Source: Castanea sativa
Taxonomy: Eukaryota; Streptophyta; Magnoliopsida; Fagales; Fagaceae
NCBI RefSeq assembly: GCF_040712315.1
Contig: NC_134018.1
Coordinates: forward strand, 47,493,335 to 47,557,334
Length of the DNA stretch: 64,000 nucleotides
Reading direction: 5' to 3'
This document shows, in pieces, positions 58,408 to 64,000 of the stretch. Numbering within the stretch: the first letter of the stretch is position 1; every line of letters starts with the position of its first letter. The notes below the pieces were generated by a model. The model did not search any database. It worked only from the letters and a program-made list of their open reading frames with translations, and was not told the origin of the DNA. The position numbers and the translations under genes were made by a program.

Positions 58408-58898
58408 TGATGGTCAGCGGCAGATGAAAGGCTTAGCCAAGTTTGGGTAAATTTACATTTAATAGCTAAGTCAACTTTATTAGCCACTAGTATTATTCCC
58501 GTGTAATGCACGACTTGGTGAAGATTCATATGTAATTTTTTTTTTTTTTTTAACTATTTTTTTAAAAAAAGTGATGGTCAACAGCAAATGAAAGGCTTAA
58601 CCAAGCTTGGGTAAATTTACATTTAATAGCTAAGTCAACTTTATTAGCCACTAGTATTATTCCCGTGTAATGCACGACTTAATAAAAATTCATATGTAAA
58701 CTAACTTTTTTTTAAAAACCGCTTTTTTAAAAAAGTGATGATCAGCGGCAAATGAAGGTTTAACCAGGTTTGGATAAATTTACATTTAATAGCTAAGTCA
58801 ACTTTATTAGCCACTAGTATTATTCCCGAGTAATGTATGACTTGACAAAGATTCATATGTAAACTAATTTTTTTTTTAAATAAATGATATATTAAATA
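58408..58898. repeat. Three tandem units of about 163 bp with Helitron-like ends
   Basis: GTGATGGTCAGCGGCA-like starts lie at 58408, 58571 and 58735. Each unit contains AATTTACATTTAATAGCTAA and then CACTAGTATTATTCCCGTG. Read on the minus strand the latter gives a CGTGCATTACACG hairpin followed by AATACTAG and T, the form of a Helitron 3' end. A poly-T run of variable length ends each unit. Confidence 0.8.
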
Positions 58899-58899
58899 A

Positions 58900-59169
58900 A
58901 TAGTAATAATAAATTAAAAAAAATTGCAAAGTTCTAATTGGTTAGAGTTTGGACTTTATCAATGTTTATCTACTTTTATATTTGAAAATTCTCTTTGTAC
59001 TTTATGTTAATTTTTTAATATGAAGTATGGAATGAGTTTGATCATTCCTATTTAAGTTATGTTTAATCTATGCTCTTGCCACAATACAAACAATAATAAA
59101 CAAAATAGTTTTTCAATACAAATTTTTTCTTAGTGATAGTCTAATTAAAAAAATCAACACACTCATACA

Positions 59170-59200
<31 letters not shown>

Positions 59201-60599
59201 TGTCCGGTTAATTGATTGCCTTTAATAGGTTAATGAACCATTTTAGGGAAGTTTTGATACTACAAAAAAAACTATAAAAAAAAAATAACAAATGTCCTTA
59301 AAACATTCGTTTACAAACTCCATCTTTTTAATCATTCTCAAAAAAAAATAAAAACAAAACAAAATTAAACCAAAAAAAAGACTTAATCTTCATTATAAAA
59401 ATAGGAAAATTTTAAATCTTCATCACCCATATTATAATAAATCATTTAAAAAAATAAAAGAATAGAGTGAAACTTTATCCACACCTACTTAAATAAATGT
59501 AATACAGTAACAGTATGAACTAATCGTTATTTATTTATTTAGTTATAGAAGACTATGACCCAATTGAGCTGGTATTTCATGCGTAAAGCGCATGAGATCA
59601 GCCTCTCACAAGCAGGTGGACCACACACATTATAGAAAAGTATGACCCAATTGAGCTGGTATTCTCATGCACCCGCTAATATACCCGGTGAGAAGCAATA
59701 GTTTAATCGAATGTCCCCGAGCACCCCTGGGTCCATTTTTCTTTTCTTTTTTAGTTTTTATATATTTCATTTTTGCAGTTGGGTCCCCCTTCTAAAATCT
59801 TAGACCCCTTCTTCTCAATAAGCCTAGTTAGCCTCACCCAAATAGCAATTATCCAATCTAAAAACTTAATAAAAACAATAAAAATATTGACAATGGTGAT
59901 TATATTTTAGAAAGAAAAAAAACTATTTTACCACCAAAGAACCAAAAAATCATGTGTTATTGGAGAAACTAAAACTAAATTTTTTGCAACTACAGTAAAC
60001 TAGTATAAATACCAGTTAACTGTATCAAGTTGTTAAAAATAAAATACAATTTTTTATTAAAATATTATATCTCTTCCTTCAATTTAAAAACTCAAATTAT
60101 CTCTCTTCCTTTATTATTTTAATGAGTTGTTTATATTATTTTAAATGAAGTGATAAAAAAATAAAACATTTTATATAAAGTGTATTGTCAAGTGAGGTGA
60201 TAAAATATATAAAGTAGTTTCTTGAGGTGCTAAAAGCTAAAAAAATTAGTATCATCACTGTGAATACTCTAACTTCAACAACAACAAACAAAAAAAAAAT
60301 CATAGCCAACCTAGTATTAAAAAATTAAAAAAAAACATTACTTTGTTTTTGTTTTTGTTTTTGTTTTTGTTTTTGTCTTTGTTGGTAAATTATTGCATCT
60401 TAATTTATTTAGAAACAACAATTTTGTGTATTTAAAGTTTTTTAATACTATATGGATGCTTGTTTTGAGTTTTTTTTTTTTTTTGATACTTTAGCCCCCG
60501 TTAGCTTAAAATCCTAGGTCCGTCCCTGCCGAAGAGATAAGAAGTAATAGTTTTACTTGAGAAAAAAAATACTCCATTTATTAAATACTGTTACTACTC

Positions 60600-60666
<67 letters not shown>

Positions 60667-60700
60667 ACTACTTACTACATTTCAATCTAGTCCCGCTAGT
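58900..60700. other. Gene-free AT-rich region
   Basis: Microsatellites (CATA)n at 59164-59199, (TTTTTG)n at 60342-60376 and (AT)n at 60603-60662. The phrase TATGACCCAATTGAGCTGGT occurs at about 59552 and 59639 (period near 86 bp). No gene was seen. Confidence 0.6.
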
Positions 60701-60839
60701 GGGTTCCATTTAGTTCTACTAGTAAAGTTTCTGAAGGTTGAATAAGAGATCTGGGGTTTAATCCTCACCTATACCAAAATCTAATTGGTGTCTTGGTCTC
60801 TATAAGTTAAAACTTAAAACCCTCTCCCAAAAAAAAAAA
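60701..60839 (+). mobile_element. tRNA-derived SINE
   Basis: Starts GGGTTCCATTTAGTTCTACT with box A-like TAGTTCTACTAG at 60711 and box B-like GGGGTTTAATCC at 60753, and ends in an A run. Imperfect flanking repeats TCTAGTC occur at both sides. Longer than the copy in gene E. Confidence 0.75.
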
Positions 60840-60865
60840 TCTAGTCTATCTAAATTGAATTATTT

Positions 60866-61000
60866 CAAGGGTGAGGCTTGGATCTGGTGTCCAGTTACAC
60901 TAGACTCGTTGAGATTATAACACGTGTTCACTTTTGAATACATGTCACCATTTTAACGGGTCCAGAGCACTACATGCATAGTAACTAAGCCTCACCCTTG
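60866..61000. mobile_element. Short MITE with 16-bp terminal inverted repeats
   Basis: CAAGGGTGAGGCTTGG at the left and CTAAGCCTCACCCTTG at the right are inverted repeats with one mismatch, 135 bp in total. A possible TTTCA duplication overlaps the ends. Superfamily not assigned. Confidence 0.65.
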
Positions 61001-61249
61001 TTTCAATTTACTTCTTTTCGTTTGTAATTGCTTCAATGTTATTCTAAGTTCTAACCATCAAAATTGAAACTTAACCCATCAAATTATTAGCGGCTTCAAC
61101 ATCATAACATAGGCCCAGCCCAAATCGCTCCCTCTCTTGCTCTTTGTCAACCCTCCTAAATATATTTGATCATGAACTTTGATGGATCAATGCACCCGGC
61201 CGAAGCTAAAAGCATATGAGCCCATTGGCATCCAATTCTTTCTTAAATT

Positions 61250-61455
61250 TCAGGCACAAACCACTGAGGAATAGGCCCAAGTTGTAAAGTAGCAACAAGT
61301 CGCGGCAGCAGCTGCCCCTAGAGATCCAACTTTGGTTTCACTTGAGCACTTTCGTAAACAAGCTAGGGCCACCTATGGCTATGTGAGGTACTACTGATCC
61401 ATTTGAGGCTAAAGCATGGATTAAGAAAATAAAGAAGCTCTTCACTACCATATAT
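61250..61455 (+). pseudogene. Orphan Ty3/Gypsy gag fragment
   Basis: Broken plus-strand frames give AAAAPRDPTLVSLEHFRK and then TDPFEAKAWIKKIKKLFTT, the DP-EA--WI signature at the start of the Gypsy gag domain in chromovirus-like elements. No LTR, PBS or pol sequence lies next to it. Confidence 0.65.
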
Positions 61456-62438
61456 TGGCTCGGCCGGTCTAACTAGTAAACCTGTGAATTAGTACCTAAG
61501 TCTCCCATTGTTTAATTAGGCCACTTATACAATTGAACCTATAAAACTTAATAAATTTTTTATTTTATTTTTATCACAACCTTTTTTTTTTTGAGAATCA
61601 CAACCTATGCAACTCGAACATGCTGTTTGCAACCCGTCAGTCTGTAGTTTTAAACAAAATCGCCTTTAGGGATTCATGGGAACACTGTTTTCTAAACTTG
61701 AATCATAATGAAAACAAAATATTTTATAATGAGGTTGGTGTTAAATTTTTTTTTTTTTTTTTTTAAGTAAAAATAGAGTTTGAAGTTTAAACTCATATCA
61801 TTAATCCATGGGACTAAAGTAGCTAAAGACATAAGTAGGAGTTTGAGATATGCTTTTATTTCTAGAATTTTAAGACATGTAATGTAATAAGATTTTAATT
61901 AGAAAAAACTTAGATACAATTTTATCAGATATTTTTATTTTATGTTTTCTAGTATTCTTACTTATGAAACCTCAAGTTTGAATTATATTAGTTGGCTAGT
62001 TTTTATACTTAATTTTAATTACTAATTTTAATTTGCTTTTTTTTTTTAATTTACATATTTATTTTATGATTCTTAAAAAAAATTATATTTATTTAATTTT
62101 TATTTTCATTTAACCCTATAGTTCGACTGGTGACTCCATTATTGAACTAATAGCCTAACCCTTACATTAGATTAACATCTTTGTCCAAATTTTAATAACT
62201 ATGTATGCGTCGTATTTTGGGATCAAATTTTAAGGGGAATAATGCTATATACTATATAGCATTATAAGCAGTTTCAAAAAAAATATATATAGCATTGTAA
62301 GTCGAGTCTTTACTCTTTACACATAAATATTATAAGTTGAGTAACAAATTTTTTAAAAAAATTAATTCATTTTATAGTTTAAATTACAAATTGTTTAAAA
62401 TACAAATTGTTTAAAATTTTATATAATATAATATCTAT
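61456..62438. other. AT-rich spacer
   Basis: Poly-T runs and unique-looking AT-rich DNA. No feature was recognised. Confidence 0.5.
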
Positions 62439-63206
62439 TGTGGGGGGGTAAAAGTGCTTGAATATGCGTTTGGATTTTGGGCCTGATTAGTTGGTACAAA
62501 TCTGTTCAATCAGGGTCTCTAGGCCCACAGGTCAATGCGCACTATAGTGATCTGAGGAGTTGTCCGAGGAGGAGTATCTCCTCGAACGGGCCCAACAAAA
62601 GCCCTGAGACTTGCTAAACGGTTTAAAGGCAGAATTCTGGAAGATCTATTGGAAAAATGTGTGATCCAAGCACCCTTTAGGAGCAGAAACGTGTGAGAAA
62701 TATCTGAAGAAAAAGCTGCTAATACCGCATTAAAGGCCCTACATCTACCTCTCTGGCCGCATTAATGGAGAAATTACCTCCGAACAGTAAAATTCAGCCT
62801 TCCAGCTATTACTTGAAGACTTTAAGAAGGTGGTGGATGGGACAAGTATCTGGGAAAAAGATTTGTGTTACACGTGGATGAAACAGGGAAGAAGAAGAAG
62901 GATATAAGAAGACGAGAGAGGAAAGAAGAGGGGGATCTCTTCTTCTTGGTTGAAACCTAAAAGTTGTAATCTTTTACTTAGAAAAAGAAATACTATACAA
63001 ATTGTTCTCGGCTTACGTCCGAGGAGGTTTTTTCGTTACGTCCATCTATTACTTGCATAGACAGCGACATTCTAGCCTGTTGATCAACCTTCCAACATCC
63101 CAAACCTAGGTTTCAAACCCATACTCTACAAATTTCATTGTATAAGGCTCTTTGGGCCTGAGCCCATCACTTGTTTTTTAGTCCAGGTACAAATTGTGCA
63201 CTTACA
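62439..63206 (+). mobile_element. Solo LTR of the Gypsy 1 family
   Basis: 768 bp from TGTGGGGGGGTAAAAG to GTGCACTTACA, flanked by TCTAT at 62434-62438 and 63207-63211. It aligns with the LTRs of Gypsy 1 over the full length but is clearly more diverged from them than they are from each other. Confidence 0.92.
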
Positions 63207-63930
63207 TCTATAATATTAAATATAAGAAATAAAATTTTTACTATAAAATAAATTCTCTCCATAAAAGACAAATATAGTGAGATAATTAGTATTTAACTCT
63301 ACAAAGTGGATTTGTAAGACAATATGATCTCTGCAATCTAACAAATTAGAGGCTAATCAACTTAAAGATTAAAGTGAGACATGACACAAGTTAGAAAAAG
63401 CAAAAAAAAAATTAGGACCCTCTTATTCGTAGGATATAGAGTAATTAATTAATGTTAAAACTAAAATTTGTGGAAAGAGTCCTCATGGGCCTCTCATCTT
63501 ACTACACCTTCACAGGAAGAAATTAAAGCTTTTTTTTTTATGTTCCTTAATTACGTGACAAGAGCTACATCCACATATATAATTTGCATATTATCTATCA
63601 CAGTCAAAGTTCGTGGGCGAATATAATTATTGAAAATAGAATCACAAAGGTTGAGGATGCCCGGAGCTAACGGCTACTTTTGCAACGGCTCTATTACTGT
63701 TACAAAGACAAATGACAGCGTTTTGAATTAATGAGGCACGGCGTCGTATTTGGTCTCAATCTAATTCACGCATGCCACATCACACTTAAACCAGGCGATG
63801 TCATTTTGATGATCCAGAAACTCCTTCAACTAAGCTTGAATGCTGGGCTTCCTCTGTTTTTCTTCCTCTTAGGTGCTTTGTTATAGTTCTAATCTAGATA
63901 TTTATGGGTGATGTATAGCTGTAATATTTC
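63207..63930. other. Spacer without recognised genes
   Basis: AT-rich then moderately GC-rich sequence. No convincing open frame or element boundary was seen. Confidence 0.5.
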
Positions 63931-64000
63931 TGTTAGTTAGTTAGGAGGTTGTTAGAGTTTGTTAAGTTGGAATCTTCCAGAACGGTTACCAACTGTGTAA
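63931..64000 (+). mobile_element. Possible start of a Copia-type LTR, cut by window edge
   Basis: TGTTAGTTAGTTAGGAGGTTG followed by GTTAGAGTTTGTTAAG resembles the opening of many plant Copia LTRs. Only 70 bp are visible. Confidence 0.3.

Noticed and set aside
56702..60839. tRNA genes at the two box A/box B sequences
   Set aside because: Neither folds plausibly as a cloverleaf by eye. The A-rich ends and flanking duplications mark them as SINEs.

Overview
The window is AT-rich nuclear DNA of a dicot plant. It holds spliced genes with GT-AG introns, Sirevirus-type Copia, Tat-type Ty3/Gypsy and L1-type LINE remnants, Helitrons, hAT and Harbinger elements and a tRNA-derived SINE. The repeat mix would suit a woody dicot such as a Fagaceae tree, but the species cannot be fixed from sequence alone. 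There are no bacterial features, rRNA, tRNA genes or CRISPR arrays.

The only credible host genes are a tandem cluster of five CASP-like (four-membrane-span, UPF0497/DUF588 type) loci, all on the minus strand: A (7564-8129, broken), B (31086-32472, intact), C (34937-37482, intact), D (53054-53560, truncated) and E (55521-57706, intact). B, C and E each have three exons with clean phases and splice sites. A, B and D form one subfamily and C and E another. Flanking non-coding DNA is duplicated along with them.

Everything else is mobile DNA that inflated this cluster. 1-3345: degenerate LINE (RT, zf-RVT, RNase H). 3346-7168: irregular AT-rich repeats, then two Sirevirus-type LTRs. 7166-7560: LINE tail cutting CASP-like A. 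8638-21996: two abutting Helitrons. The first is split by a full-length 11.2-kb Tat-lineage Gypsy element (9180-20366, TSD AAAGT) carrying gag, pol with two RNase H domains, a 151-bp tandem array and a spliced but decayed antisense gene. The second carries an exon fragment of a PP2C phosphatase. 23382-29772: a second Tat-type Gypsy element whose 5' LTR holds a hAT element and whose integrase is cut off by a Copia LTR (29849-30670). 35764-36558: solo LTR in intron 1 of gene C. 41002-41971: Harbinger-like MITE with a hAT element inside it. 42269-51250: two pol-less Sirevirus-like copies joined head to head in gag, forming a large imperfect inverted repeat. 51255-52090: another Copia LTR. 52504-52970: LINE tail in CASP-like D. 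56702-56795: SINE in intron 1 of gene E. 58408-63206: Helitron-end tandem repeats, a second SINE, a short MITE, a gag relic and a solo LTR of the same family as the 11.2-kb element.

The paralogous CASP-like units serve as empty-site references, so several insertions can be dated relative to each other by eye.
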